Part shown: positions 22,840-35,896 of the stretch, one piece after another
Numbering within the stretch: the stretch's first letter is position 1
Layout of the letters: every line of letters starts with the position of its first letter
Assembly (NCBI GenBank): GCA_009617715.1
Contig: VTFK01000364.1
Location: 186,001-250,000 of the forward strand
Reading direction: 5' to 3'
Source of the DNA: Plectrocnemia conspersa
Lineage: Eukaryota; Arthropoda; Insecta; Trichoptera; Polycentropodidae
DNA: 64,000 nt
The notes under the pieces: generated by a model
The model's input: the letters and a program-made list of their open reading frames with translations, nothing else
Told to the model about the DNA's origin: nothing
The model's database searches: none
Position numbers and translations under genes: made by a program

Positions 22840-23980
22840 ATTTTGTTGTACATATATGTATACAATAAGCAATGCAATGTACTTTTTGTAAAGACTAAAT
22901 ACTTCGGAGTAACGTGTTTCAAAGTTTTAAGAAATATTACATATATATTTTATATATAGAAGCATAGTCGATTACTAAAAAAGATTAAGACTTCTTATAT
23001 CTTCTTCTTATATGTCTATTTAAATTGTTAAGTTGAGTAAACTATTAAGACATTTATTATTAATATTCCGATAACTATAGAAGTAACTAAAAAATTAACT
23101 TTTATCAGAAGTGTTTACATTACGCTTAAACAGTAAAAAAAATATTCTAGTTCACGATTTCAAGTAAATCATTCAAGTATTGCTAACATCACTTGTTTAG
23201 CGCTTTCCTTCTGTAAAATTTAATGTACTTATTTAATAACAGCATCCTGTATGCAGTCAGACAGTGCTCCTGATTCAATTAAGGAAACGAGCGCTGCAAT
23301 TTTATAATTTGTTTTGGCTCTGCAATGTGTGCAGATTGTTTTACTTGCTGCTTCAGTTATATCAATACTACGTTAGTTAGCCCAATGACGAAAGAATATA
23401 ATAGGAGGACCTGGTACTAATCATGTTTAAAATAAATACATAAATAATTTTCCATTTACCATGGAAAAGAATCGGATGCAAGGAACTATTTTAAGGACAA
23501 AGTTTTACATTGTGATTGATTGAGTTATCTGAGTAAAATTAATGTATCTCAAAAACAGTGAATAAAAAAAGCCAAAGCTTTTCTGCCATTGATGTAATTC
23601 GATTCAGAAGCGAATTAGAAATTATTTATAAATACCGATTACCTAAATAACTATATTAATTATCTAGCTTTCTTATAGTAACATGCAAAGGTATTAAATT
23701 GTTAATTTGTGATCTATCTGATAAATTTCAGTAAATATTTTGATTCGGCCGCTCAGTGGCGTGCGGTGCAAACGCAATTTTTAATATATATTTTTTGTTT
23801 AATATTTTTCGTTATTGGAATTTTAGTTTTAAATAAGCTCTTTGCTAATTTTAGTTTCTTCTCTAAATTTAAAGAAATTATCAATAGTAAAAACAAGAAT
23901 AAAATTCATTTGAACCGTAAATCGAAAATCGGATTACCAGATAAATCTCGTTAAAATAAACGCTCTGGCGTCATAAAATT
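22840..23980. other. No supported gene
   Basis: AT-rich. A short segment CTCAGTGGCGTGCGGTGC at 23751-23768 resembles the terminus of a hAT-type element (CAGTGGCGT...). An 81-codon plus-strand frame follows it (23709-23954) with a hydrophobic stretch (IYIFCLIFFVIGILVL), which probably arises from AT bias. Confidence 0.4.
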
Positions 23981-23989
23981 TGCTAATAA

Positions 23990-24555
23990 AAAAAAGCTGT
24001 TTTCAGATCACGAGCAATGAAGCTTTTAAATATCCACAACTGATAAAACGCAATATTGTGCAATATAATGTAAAAATGTAATCAAATATTGGGGAAAACC
24101 GCGTGTAAAATAATTTACATTTATGATTTAAGGAATATTATTAAACATGCAGAATATTTTTTTGTTGCTATTTTACATAAAAAAGTGACGTTTTATAATT
24201 TTATATTCAGAGCAGTTGTAATGACTAAAAACATTCTCTAAAAAGCGTCATGAATTTTTTTAATTATATTACGTCTGGAATTTCTAGTCCTGAGAAACTG
24301 TTTTCGGTGCACATCGTTTAACAACGAAACATGAAGTTTTAAAATATTATCTTAAATGTAAAGGACAAAATGACACATTCCGCAATATAGCTTAAAAATT
24401 TAAACAAATCCTGGGAAAAGTCGTGTGTAAAATAAATAATATAAGGATTATTATTAAAAATACAGAACATTTTTTGTCGATATTTTTGTATAAAAAAGTG
24501 ATGTTTTATAATTTATAAAAGAAGTAATTATAATTTAGAGCTCAAAAAATATGTT
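23990..24555 (+). repeat. Imperfect tandem duplication, two units of about 260 bp
   Basis: Units at about 23990-24250 and 24295-24555 share, in order, CTGTTTTC, ATGAAG(C/T)TTT(T)AAA, GGGAAAA, GTGTAAAATAA, AAAAAAGTGA(C/T)GTTTTATAATTT. Divergence is substantial, so the duplication is old. No coding. Confidence 0.7.
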
Positions 24556-24559
24556 CTAT

Positions 24560-25490
24560 AAATTATAATGTATTTATTCAAAGTGAGTGTTTTTTTTTAA
24601 GAAAAACGATTACTAATATTTTTCATAATAGAATTGACAGTATTATAAAAAAATGAATAGATGAAAACATCATGTAATTTTACATGTTAATCGATTTTTT
24701 GTATGTTTATGGCAAAATTATGCTAAATTGCTAGATCGCATCAAATTAAGTTTTCTTAAATGTACATTATTAAAGTTGTGCTACACAATATGAATATCTA
24801 CGATTAATTCATAAATAAAAACCATCTAACGCTGACCGCAAGAATCAGGTAAATTTTGTTCAGATGTGAAAAAAATGAATATTAACGATTTTTTATAATT
24901 AATATAATATTTTGGTACATAGTGTTTTTTTCATTTAAATTATAAATATTATTTATGTATTAGATAGGATCTTTGACAGTAAAGCTATGGTGTGATTATT
25001 GCATATATATTAGGAATTATATTGTATACTTAAGAGCATATTTTTTTTAAATGTTTTGTATATTTTGAAGTATATTAAAAAATATTGTATGGCGCAATGT
25101 AAGACACACATAATTTTTTAAATATATATACATACATATGTGAAGAATTTTCGAATATATTAAACTAAATTATGTTATAAAAAAAATAATATGACAAGAA
25201 ATATGTTGAATTTGAGTATGTTGTAATTGCATTTAAGTAAAGTTCATAATATAAATATTATAAATAAATTAAAATCATTTATTAATTTGTATCCCCTTTC
25301 AAAGCCACTGTTTTTAGTAATTTATATAGTAAAATATTTAAAAAAATCTCTTCGTAAAATTATTAACAAATAGTCCCGATTCGCGAAAATCATTCGACGA
25401 GATAGCAACTTTATTATTTAATGGAGCATATATGTACTAATTCTTATATTAACGAAGACTACGAGCCTTGTAATGTAATAGAAAAAAATT
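24560..25490. other. AT-rich, no feature seen
   Basis: No exons, RNA genes or element ends recognised. Confidence 0.5.
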
Positions 25491-25496
25491 CCCACC

Positions 25497-25586
25497 GCAT
25501 GGCATGACTGTTTGATTTACAAATTATACAAATATAAACATACCGACTATCTGCTACAATTAATACGCTCGTACTGGAAGGTTAAA
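25497..25586 (+). pseudogene. Jockey-like LINE reverse transcriptase fragment
   Basis: Thirty residues, AWHDCLIYKLYKYKHTDY followed by LLQLIRSYWK, match the region just after reverse transcriptase motif A in Jockey-clade elements (VWH-x-GLL-x-KL...P-x-x-L-x-x-LI-x-SYL). Flanks do not extend the match. The corresponding nucleotides are similar to 34850-34935, so both are fragments of one LINE family. Confidence 0.65.
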
Positions 25587-25599
25587 GCTATGTTGTTTC

Positions 25600-26590
25600 C
25601 ATAAATAACGAAAATCCGAAACTGAGTAAAATTCGAATAAATACGGTCTTAAATAAATTGAGAATAAATTACAGACTTTTAAAAACATAATAAGTATTCC
25701 GAAAAGTCGATTAGAATTAATTAAAATAAAACCATGTCAATCATATTTATGAATTAAATAAACATATTGTAAAAGTAGCATAGCTAAATGTAACGATCAG
25801 TACATTAAAAATTTCTATATTAAAATAATGCAACATATACGGTCAAGTGTTAAAAACTACTTAACATAATCATCGATTTAATTGGAGTGGGTGTTTTCTT
25901 TTTTGTTTGTCCGTCTGTTTGTCGTTTTGTCACCCACGCCGTCTGGATACCTTTCGTAATTAATTCCGTCAATTAGTAAGTAACGAGTGAACGAACGATA
26001 CTGCCAATTAGTCTGACGTGATGGATGACCCATTTAGCGATAAAAAGTATGATTGCGATGAAACATAAAGTGACACATTGTGAAGAAGCGACCTTATTTT
26101 ACAATTCATAAAATATTTATAGCACGCTTAATAAATGGTTTAAATCAGCATTGATCAAATTATTTAAAAGCCCATTATTTTTTAAAAGCATATGCTTAAA
26201 AAAACGATATAATACTAAGCGAAGCTGTTAAAATATAAATAAAATATTTATATCGTATGTCAGTCACAAAATAATACTGTAATGTAATAAATAATTTATT
26301 AAAAACTTTTTGTATAAAACTTGTTTAAAATCGCTGTCAGATATTCGTTAATTTTTAATGAATTCTAGTTACTTTTGCAGATCCAATTATATCGAGGGTG
26401 GTTTTTAGGCCTCCCTTGATGTATAATATAATAATTCTGTATCGCTATGTCGAGTTTATATTGACGCGTGTAATATTTTTTTAATTATATATAAACCGGA
26501 TAATTAAATAATTATTAAAGATATGAATCAACCTTTTTAAAAATGTAAATACAACGATACAGCTAATTAAATAAACTAATATTATATAAA
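25600..26590. other. AT-rich, no feature seen
   Basis: No feature supported. GTTTGTCCGTCTGTTTGTCG near 25905-25924 is a low-complexity run. Confidence 0.5.
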
Positions 26591-26599
26591 GTTTTTACC

Positions 26600-26960
26600 A
26601 CTATGCTCGTAGAAGTTCGTTCCCGGCTCGAGGGCGCAGCTCTAGGGGGCTGAGGGGCCCCGACCTTCTAAGGGCGGAGCCCCGGTGGTAGAAGTGTAGC
26701 AGCTGTAGTCTCGGTTCGAAAGCTCCGATGAAAGTGATCTTCCGGCGGCGGCGTTCCGGTTTATATAATGTACTTTCGGAAAAATGGGAGGAGATAAATT
26801 TTCTCCCGTCTGGCCTCCCTCTCTTTACCTCGACCAATCACGGGCGATTTGGGAGTGGTGTTCGAAGCCTTCGTTACCCGCTCGACTCAATGCTATTTTC
26901 GTACGTTTCTGAGAAAATCTCAATGATACGCAATTATTCGCCCGGTCAACAATATGTAAC
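26600..26960 (-). promoter_or_regulatory. GC island with TATA box: promoter or solo LTR
   Basis: The most GC-rich block between 15.6 and 42 kb. Read on the minus strand it has ATTGG (inverted CCAAT) near 26838, a TATATAAA box at 26760-26767, and then a GC-rich leader (CGCCGCCGCCGG...GGGGCCCCTCAGCCCCC) that ends near AGTG|GTAAAA, a possible donor at about 26600. This is the arrangement of a TATA promoter with a transcribed leader on the same strand as DDAH, 18 kb upstream of its first exon seen here. A solitary retrotransposon LTR would look the same. The overlapping 78-87-codon frames are by-products of the GC content. Confidence 0.45.
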
Positions 26961-26969
26961 CGTTTTGAA

Positions 26970-29900
26970 ATATTTATCACAATATCAATAATCAACTGCG
27001 ATACGTTATAATACTGTTGTTTTTATGTCAGATTATCGGAAAAACTTGCATAATTCAAACGCAACGATTCAGTCTGATTTTCAAACCATTTTTCTGATCT
27101 ATTCAGGTTAAAATATAAATAGGTAGTGATCGTAACAAGAAAAACTGATGGTTAAAATTATTTAGTTTGTGAAAGTGTAAAATATATAAACGTCATTCAT
27201 CTTGATTTAAATATTATATAGTTTGTACAATATAAAATAAACGTTTTTTTTATTTGTAACTCTTATGTGGTATAATTATCTCGGCCTGTACACCACATTT
27301 ATAAAGCAACTACATGTGTTTTTAAAGCGTTTATACGATCTAGGTCTACACATGTTAAATATTTATTAACCTGATTTTTCTACGAATGAACTTTATATAA
27401 TCTACTTCAATACAACATATATTATGTCTGATTTAAGAGTCGTTTACGTATGCAAGATTGTCGAACAGATATGTTCGACAACATGCATCAAACTATGAAT
27501 ACTAATGTTACGAATTCTGTGTAATGGTAATTTAAAAAAAACGGCGAACCTCAATTTATGGCTTAAAATATTTTTTAGTGAATAACTAAATAAGAGACAT
27601 AACCAACACAACGGTCTACAATATAATAATTAATTAAACAATTTGCACTTAAAAAGTAATATAGTTTATATTATATATATATATATATAAATAAAATATA
27701 TCGTCTAGCTGTCAATCATATTTTCGATGTTTTATATTTTAATAAGAACTCAAATCAATATTAATTTTTAACTTAATTACTACTATTTTAAGCTAAATAT
27801 CGTAACATATTAAATCTATAAAAAAATACACGTGTAATTAATATGCTTTTTGCTATATATTTTTTAGTATTGAAAAAAATGCATGTAAAATTAAAATGAG
27901 CTTCAAAAATATTTTTTTAAAAAGATAAAATTGAGACAAATTATTTTTATAAAATTTGAAATTTTCGCATCCATCACAAATTGGTAAAAATACTCGTATC
28001 TATTAATATATAACATAAATGTTTAATACATGTTTTTTATACGCAATTATTGCGCAATACTAAGCCATATACTAAGAAAAAAATGTGAAAATATATAAAC
28101 AGCTTCATAAAAATTCATAAAAAATTGTAACTACCAATGAATTAATCTCTCGTCTGGACGAATCTCTTTAATAAAGCTTTTGTTAAATGGAGGGTAAAGA
28201 AATGTTTTATTCAGAATAAATTATAGGGTATTTTCAAATATCTATTTTAATCTTCAATTTGTGCTTTATTAAATATTTATTAAATAGATATTTTCACTAG
28301 GCATCCATTTTAAATAATTACGTTAATCTTAAAATTTAATTGAAACATATTTCAGAAACGTACAAGCGGTATTTTATGTTTTCACACTTAAAGTGTGTGT
28401 TTTAGTATTAAATATATATTTGTATTCTCAACAACTAGTACCTATAGGCCCATAATCATAAAACTACGGAATCTCATTCTACGCAATGAAACGATATTCT
28501 ACGCAAACCCATCGTGGGAAAGCACAATACAAACGGTCATAATTCGCACGATTCCCATGCAAGTTGTAACGGTTCGAATTCCGTAAACAAGCTAAAGTTT
28601 GCCTCCGTTATAAAGTGAGAGAGCGAATCACTGCACTTACTAGTATATAAAATAATTATTAGTCAACATCACGACCGCACTTTTAATGGTAGTCTAATAT
28701 TTCCTAATAACATTTATTATTTAAGCAATAATATAATATAAAACGACATTTGAAATATGAATTTTATATTTCAAGATTATGTTTTCTTCAGATGTGTCTG
28801 CGGCAGATATTCTTTGATTGGAAGCATTAAATAAACATGTCTAAGTATCGTGGAAAACGTGACACGAATATAATAAGAAATTTATTTTATTTAAGATTAT
28901 AAAGATATTAACCGGTAGACTTAAGCAAATTTAATCAAGGGTCTTTTAAACTATATTTTTAAATGTATACGATCGTCAGATTCAAATGTTTAAATTGCTG
29001 GTTTTGATTGAGTCGACGGAATCCTTAAAGGCTCACTTTTTAACTTAAAAAAGAGTGTTCAAGTCACGTACGTCTGCTTTGAACTATTTAAAAATATTAT
29101 AATAAGGAACAATTTTTGCGATTTGTAAATGTCTGTTTATTGCGGCGGAGAATATACGATACGTAATGTTTTTCAACAACGAAACATAAATACCTATTGA
29201 TATTCACGAATTTCACCTTGAAATTTACAAAACAATATTACCCAAAAATCTGGCAGTAAACAAACATCTAAGGGCGGTATACCGAATAAGTTATATACAT
29301 ATACCCTTGAGTAAACACGTGGAACGTGTTCGAAAACAGCGTAGGTACATGTTACAGAGTATCCAACAATTAAATTGTAAAGAACATGTTTTTCCACAAG
29401 CAATTTAACTTTTACTTTGACGCGAAAAACACAAAAAAACAACTTTTAATTGAAAACAACATGTAACATTGATTCAAAATTTTCTTTGCGTAATTGCCTT
29501 AAACATATATTAATTGGCGATGCATTTCAGCGGCAGTTTTTTCCTTTTACATAGATAAACGGATCATTGAACGAAGCTTGGTTAGGAATTGTTTTAGCCG
29601 TTTTAAAGACAACTACGACTAGTAACCTCTAACGGACTCCAATGGAACCAGAAAGGTACATAATCAAAGTCATGTTATAAATCATGGAATCGAAAAACAC
29701 AGTTTAAAAAATTGATAAAAATTTTGATAACTATGCTTTTTTGAGAGTTTTTCAATACTCGAAAACACAACAGCTGGTAATGTGAATATTCCCTACCAGG
29801 AAATTAAAATTATTTTCAAGTACACTCGTCGAAACATATATCAGTATCCCTTGTATGAATTTTGTATAAAATGAAAATGGATACTATTTATATTTCCTCT

Positions 29901-30000
29901 TGAATATATATCCACAAAAAATATTTATATGTGAATATTTTTATTTGGCGACTAGACTACAAAGGTACTACTGCACACTATGCGATTATACGAATCTCAA
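26970..30000. other. Long AT-rich stretch
   Basis: A (TA)n run lies near 27673-27690. A minus frame at 29194-29442 ends at TTTCAAG|GTGAAA and has a protein-like composition (YNLIVGYSVTCTYAVFEHV), but no family is recognised. Nothing else is supported. Confidence 0.4.
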
Positions 30001-30828
30001 TGTAGTCCAGTCAAATAAGGCGAAATAAAGGCTAAACCTCGGAATGAAAGATACCAAGCTGAAATTTTGCACAGACCTTCGTTTTGATGTTCTAAGGACA
30101 GGGTGAAAAGTCTCATAAAATATCGTGTCTGCTAATCAAGATATCAATGGTCACAAAATTTTTTTTGCAAATATCTCGCGTTTTATGCGTTGCACGTCAT
30201 TAGATGCTTCACAAAACTTGTAAAGCATAAAATTATCTACAAGTTTAGTTATAATATTTGTTTTGTATCATTAACCGTTTTTGAGATATAGCGCGAAAAG
30301 TGGGAGGCGTACATCCGTTTATAGAATCCAGCGAGTATTTCTACCTGCTTAACATGGTATAACCTTTGAAAAGTAAACAATCGTTAAAAAAAAAAGTGGT
30401 CTCGGCAAGTCGTTTGAACCATAATTTTATTACTTTCTTCATTGTATTATTAGGAATTAAAATGAAATATTGCTCGACAAGAAATTTGTGCGAAAAAAAT
30501 TGAAAGAGTTGAGAGATGTCCTTATCCATAGCTTAGTATGAAAAAAAAAAAAGGCACTTCGGAAGAAGAACACTTGCGCGTAGTGGAAGCTGCTGCTGCG
30601 GCGATTATTAGAGAAGATATTCGATCTTCTGTTGTTGAGACCAAGTCTTATCCGCCCCGAGTAAAATATTAATGAAGAAATTCCGAAAACTTTATTACAT
30701 TTTCTGCAAGAAGTTATTAAAGAACAGAAAAGAAATGCCCCGTCATTTTAAAACGAAATACACAGCTATAAGTCATGCTATAATGACTTCCATACGAAAA
30801 CGGTCCTTTTCTTCGCAGTTATTAATAG

Positions 30829-30896
30829 GCCTATCTGTATTTCTTCATAGAAAAAATACAGATAGGTCAAACATCCAAAAAGACTTTTGGATGTTT
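30829..30896. repeat. Two adjacent perfect hairpins inside the transposon relic
   Basis: Hairpin 1 has arms 30830-30842 and 30854-30866 (CCTATCTGTATTT) with an 11-nt loop. Hairpin 2 has arms 30869-30880 and 30885-30896 (AAACATCCAAAA) with a 4-nt loop. They are almost contiguous and interrupt the coding similarity of the element. Confidence 0.9.
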
Positions 30897-31550
30897 TGTC
30901 AAGTTTATGTTTTTTCGCTTCATATAGTGATACTGTAAAATGTTAAATTTCAGCTGTTTATCACCCACAGCCTCGTAATCAACCATCATAGTCAAGTGCC
31001 TTAGTACAGTATGCTGCAGATAATGCAGAAAAATATTTATACTCTTGATGGCTATAATACTGTTCATATAATGGGAATGATAAAAATAATAACTCCAAAA
31101 TCTGATGTTATATCCGATGACCGCATAAAGAAATTTACAACAAAACCAAGTGCAAAGGAGTTAGCAGCACTATCACATATACCCTTCTAGTGTATGGAAA
31201 ATCATGTCGTACCCGGATTGAGCAAGAGATTCAAGTTCAAAATTTTAACGATGTAGAAGAACTAACCAAACAAATATTTAATGTAGTTTATTTGTTGTGG
31301 AAGTACGGAAAGTGGAAAAATATCTCACCGTTGCCAGGGTGGAATGGATTTATTGAACAACTTACAAAAACAATGAGAACTTTGTAACTTCTCGGATTCT
31401 GTTTCTTACTTTTATTCATCATCCTGTGAGTAATATGGACACAATTTACACTACATTACAGTGTGCTATAAGCACTGCCAAGAAACATGAACAAAGAACA
31501 TGCTTAATAACTTTTGATCAGCCGTTGTAGCTTCAGATGCTAGCTTAGAC

Positions 31551-31961
31551 TTGTCCAGAGTAGTTGTGAAACTAGGAGGCTTTCATATGCTTATGTCTTT
31601 TATTGGATGCATAGGGTATATAATGAATGGAAGCGGAATCAAGGAAGCTCTCAGTACAATTTATGCATCGAATTCTGTCGACAAAATGTTGGATGGTCCC
31701 GCTTTTGCAAGAAGTATCAGAGGCCATACGTACTTTTTTGCATTATCGATGATGATTTTTGAAGATATGGAGATTGAAAGTTATAATGCTTTAGATGGGT
31801 TCATTCAGCAGATAACAATTTGCGATGTTTTCTACGAAACTGTGGAAGAATGTACAGGTAACTCTGGCTCCGTAGTTTACATAGCGTTATCCTATAAACG
31901 GATGCGCGCTTCCCACTCCCCGCGCTATATCTCGAAAACCATTAACCATACGAAGAAATAA
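31551..31961 (+). pseudogene. C-terminal remnant of the transposon protein
   Basis: This 136-codon frame is the best-preserved part of the element's protein. It contains VKLGGFHMLMSFIGCIGYIM, GSGIKEALSTIYASNSVDK and ARSIRGHTYFFALSMMIF. It opens without a proper ATG, from a TTG inside the older reading frame, and its last ~30 codons run into the right inverted terminus (ISKTINHTKK), so the natural end is lost. Confidence 0.6.
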
Positions 31962-32219
31962 ATTAAAACAAACTTGTAGAAAATTTTATTTTCTATAAGT
32001 TTTGTGAAACATCTAATGACATGCGACGCAAAAGAGGCGAGATATTTGAAAAAAAACGATTTTTATGACCTTTGACCTTTAATATCTTGATTAGCAGACA
32101 CGATATCTTTTGAGACTTTTCACCATATATTTAAAACGCCAAAACAAAGGTCTGTGAAAAATTTCAGCTTGTTATCTTTCATTCCGAGGTTAAACCCTTA
32201 TTTGACTGGACTAATGCGC

Positions 32220-33220
32220 GTATCGAAAAACAGCAGATTCGTTGCTACTGATTTCGATTCATGAAGTATGATTTTGATTCATTGCTTTGTTTTCTTTTTT
32301 ATGTATAGGAGTCACATTCGTTATTTAAAATGCATATGAGGAAGTAATTATTTTTAACTATATGTCAAAAACTAACAAGAGCAGACGTGCGACAGTCCTG
32401 TATTTTTTAAGCATACCAGCTGGAATGAAATCAGTTTATTTATAATACTTTTTTTTATTTGTTAGACAAAATAAAATTGTAAAAATACTGTATCATGATA
32501 CATATGACGTAATATTAAATAATAGTGAAAATGTTGATACAATGTATTGTAGATTAAAATGAGCGTACACTTACTGCTACAAGTATTTCATATAACACTC
32601 AAGAAAATAACGGTATCCTAATAAATCTGACAACACAAAATAATTTTCGTACTATTTTAGTCCCTTATAAAATTTGTTAATTTGAATCTATTACAGTGCG
32701 GTCCTATTTTTGTAACTTGCTATTAATAAAATATAAACTCTGTTATGCACGCAACATTGTGCCCCACATTTTTTGTATAATTTAATCATAAACAGACATT
32801 TTATTTAAGGACAATGTTCAGGTGTAATTGATTGCGCGTTGAGAGTCTATTTGTAAATTTTACTTATTAAAAAAAATATATAAGTGTTTTTAACGTATTT
32901 TTTTTTTATATATTTGGTCTGATAGGAATATCTGTTGCTCAGAGAATAGTGTTTTTTCTTTACAACATTTATAGCCTAAAAATAATTTTAGTAGAAATCT
33001 TATGTAATAATTCGGCTTGAAATTCTATATGAGAGATTTCTGGAATTTTAAGAAGCAGCATTTTAATCACTACTTATAACATATTATCTCATAAATCTCA
33101 CTTATTCCTCCACACAAATTGTGTTTTTTAGAGGTTTAAAATTAAATAAAACATGTAACAATAGTGGTTTTAACTTTATTAGAATGAAAATTTAATGCCA
33201 TTAGTGTTTAAATATGATTT
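32220..33220. other. AT-rich, no feature seen
   Basis: No exon, RNA gene or element end recognised. Confidence 0.5.
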
Positions 33221-33229
33221 CGGGCATAT

Positions 33230-33443
33230 GAGCTGGCTCGATTAAAGCGCAATCTGAATAACACGGCAAGTCGTCCATCGTCTTTGGTTTATCCGCGAAG
33301 ACTAGCAACTTCAAATATACCCACAGAAAATAATCCACATTAATGCTATTCAATCAGGGAACGAAAAAATCAGTAATCTGAACCACGATTTTCGAAATAA
33401 ATTGTCACAATTGCAAGCGTTGTTCTGGCGCAAGTCTATTCAT
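33230..33443 (-). pseudogene. Internally deleted transposase relic, copy 1
   Basis: On the minus strand an N-terminal piece beginning at ATG 33443 reads MNRLAPEQRLQL and then, after a frame break, IYFENRGS. This resembles the N-terminal helix-turn-helix of a transposase family widespread in insects (M-x-x-LT-x-EQR-x-x-I-x-x-YY-x-N). Within about 100 bp the sequence jumps to the C-terminal third, DYFLWVYLKLLVFADKPKTM. The catalytic core is deleted. The related relic at 49622-49933 has the same architecture. Confidence 0.7.
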
Positions 33444-33604
33444 GGTGAAATGGCAAACCAAACTGAACACAAATCAGCTATCAGATGTCGAATTGGCTGT
33501 CACTTAAAAAATGCTTGCCAATTCGAAAAAAACACCCTATATATTTATTTAACCAATAATATAACGACTATTATTTTGATAATGAAGCTCAGGATCGACT
33601 AGTT

Positions 33605-34790
33605 CATTACTATCCTTGGCTATTGAACCACTATCATTATCTCAGCATGTCCCACATAATTCGAATCAATCATGAATTCAATAGAATCACTTTATGCGAC
33701 GAATGAATTAACTCACCGGATAATACAAACGATTTACCATCACCAATCATCAATGATATAGCTGGCTGAGTTCATCTATAATATTAGTACATTTTGGTTG
33801 TATATTTTTTGAGAGTTTGATCGTGCATAGATTGAACTCAAATAGTCTTCTTATTATATTTGATAAGAAATATAGTTTTATATACCATTAACATTTCAAA
33901 CAAATCAGTTACAAAATTGAAATAATGGTTTTGTTTCTGATTTTCATATAAACATGGCATTGACATGAAATGCGATCTCTTCATGCATCACAGCTTTCAA
34001 GTTACGCTGTTCGCTTCATTTAACAATAATTTAACTTTCCGAAGAAGTGGCACATTTTTGTTATAAATGCCATTATTTATGTATCAATAGTATACACTAA
34101 ACTAAATGACAACCTACACATGTAAAAGTATAATATAATATATACTTTTCGTCAGATATTATTATTAAGATTGTAAGTAACATAATATTTTTGGGATAGA
34201 ATTTCATATATGTATTTCTTATCTCGAAAATAATATAAAATGAGAGATAAATATTGTGTATTACGCTATCTGAAAATTCGTCTTTTATATAGAATCTGAG
34301 ATTATTTACAAAATATAGTATTATTACCGTTATATATTATTATTACCATATTTTCTTCAAGAATTTGGAAGAGGCGGGCGTGGTTTGCCAATTTTAAATA
34401 TTTTAAATTTAATCTCATAACTTCTTTTGGCTTACAATATAATTACAATGAACGTTTTTTTTTAATTTTTAAAGTCAACCGTAAAACTAAATGTTCTAAC
34501 ATAATTACCATATATAAAGTCAATCAAAATAAAGCACGGGTGATTTCGGAACACCCAAGAGTTTTCTCACAATACCATGAAAACTTTCAAAACCATAACA
34601 ACAAATTAACCGACCCATTTACGATCTATAAGGCGCGCGTCGTGTAATTATCATTTAGTTAAAAAGTACGCAGAATAGTAAAAATTATCCTTTATCCCAT
34701 TTGTTAACTATTAAACTTTGACTCACACTCGACTCAACTAACCATGAAAACCAGAAATGCACTACTTTTCCAGCTCTTCCGGCGTGTAAC
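33605..34790. other. AT-rich, no feature seen
   Basis: No feature supported. Confidence 0.5.
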
Positions 34791-34810
34791 TAAATAAATC
34801 ACACCAATTA

Positions 34811-35270
34811 ATGTTCGATTTAGAAAAAGCTTTCGACTCGGTTTGATGTTTGACGGTTGATTCACAAACTATACAAATACAAAAGCCCCGATTATCTGCT
34901 ACTCTCAATGCGCTAATACCCGAGAAGTGGAAGCTATATTTACTAAATATTAAGCACATAATTGGAGTACTTTAGGGAAGTTCTGTTTTTTTAATTTTGT
35001 AAACGACTGATATCCCAAAACCGCCTCTTTGAAGTGAACAGGGCAGTAACGTAAAATTGAAATCTAATGTTAAATACTTAGGAAGCATTACGCGTGAATT
35101 CTAAGCTTAAATTAAATGAACACATTTTAGAACTTCGCTTAAAAGAGCTTGCCGCCGATGCGGCCCTCAAACCGGTATTTAATATAAATAGCACGCTTAT
35201 TATAAACACTAAGATCTTAATATATAAACAATCAATCAGACCATTTTAACACATGCTTGAGGATGGAGTA
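34811..35270 (+). pseudogene. Jockey-clade LINE reverse transcriptase relic
   Basis: Two parts of one polymerase are visible. The motif A strand MFDLEKAFDSV (F-D-x-x-KAFD-x-VW in the family) starts at 34811 and is followed by a stop. The thumb/C-terminal block SNVKYLGS, LKELAADAALKPVFNINST, LIINTKILIYKQSIRPILTH and GW occupies 35045-35270. The part carrying the YADD box is deleted. Frameshifts and stops make it inactive. The similar fragment at 25497-25586 belongs to the same family. Confidence 0.8.
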
Positions 35271-35274
35271 TAAA

Positions 35275-35896
35275 AATAATATATATACATATTTTTATAC
35301 TAATTATAAAAAAACTTTATAAAACCAACAATCAAAGATCACTGTCATTTTCATACCATAAAATACTATAAAAATATTTCGCGTAACCACACTAATCTCG
35401 TGTATCAGAGACTGCGATAAAAACATCATTAAATTAAAATAAAAGCACATATTGCTTTATAGGCTGAAGATCACATATCAAAGGTTCCAGATCTTCAGCT
35501 AAATCTACTTATTTTTTACTTTTTTCTGACTTATTTTGCAAAGTAGTTTTTTTCCTTAAATTATATTATTGCTATTAACTAAACTGAAAACATAAAAATG
35601 GTTATTAACCAGTATTGTATATAATTGTATGTTTGTTTAATTAATTATATTGTTAAAATAACATTTTAAAAAAAAAGTCATAAAAAAAGCTAATAAATAT
35701 TATTTCTATTCAAATCTTTGCTATTAAACGGCAAGCGGCCAGAGACGGATTAAATAAAATCGTTTCTCAGATTGCTCTTCGCGCCGCATGCGATCCTAAT
35801 ACGTATGTTTTAACTCATTCAATATCCAACCTACCCCACTATATATTTATGAACAAATACAGCCTTAATTTGAAACAATAATTTTCTCTGTATATG
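35275..35896. other. AT-rich with a possible LINE tail
   Basis: AT-rich. Around 35735-35850 the base composition rises (AAGCGGCCAGAGACGG ... CGCGCCGCATGCGATCC) without a recognisable frame. It may belong to the preceding LINE relic. Confidence 0.35.

Larger units (their letters stand above)
30003..32213 (+). mobile_element. Degenerate DNA transposon with ~330-bp inverted termini
   Basis: The ends 30003-30335 and 31886-32213 are inverted copies, starting TAGTCCAGTCAAATAAGG. The interior, plus strand, holds broken pieces of one protein. Their order is a Lys/Glu-rich N-terminal piece (30538-30672), EEIPKTLLHFLQEVIKEQ (30673 on), TLDGYNTVHIMGMIK and TTKPSAKELAALSHIPF (31040-31188), and GGFHMLMSFIGCIGYIMNGS with LSTIYASNSVDKMLDG (31575-31710). 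These motifs recur in large repeat-encoded proteins of invertebrates whose class I cannot name with confidence. Stops and frameshifts make this copy dead. Confidence 0.75.
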
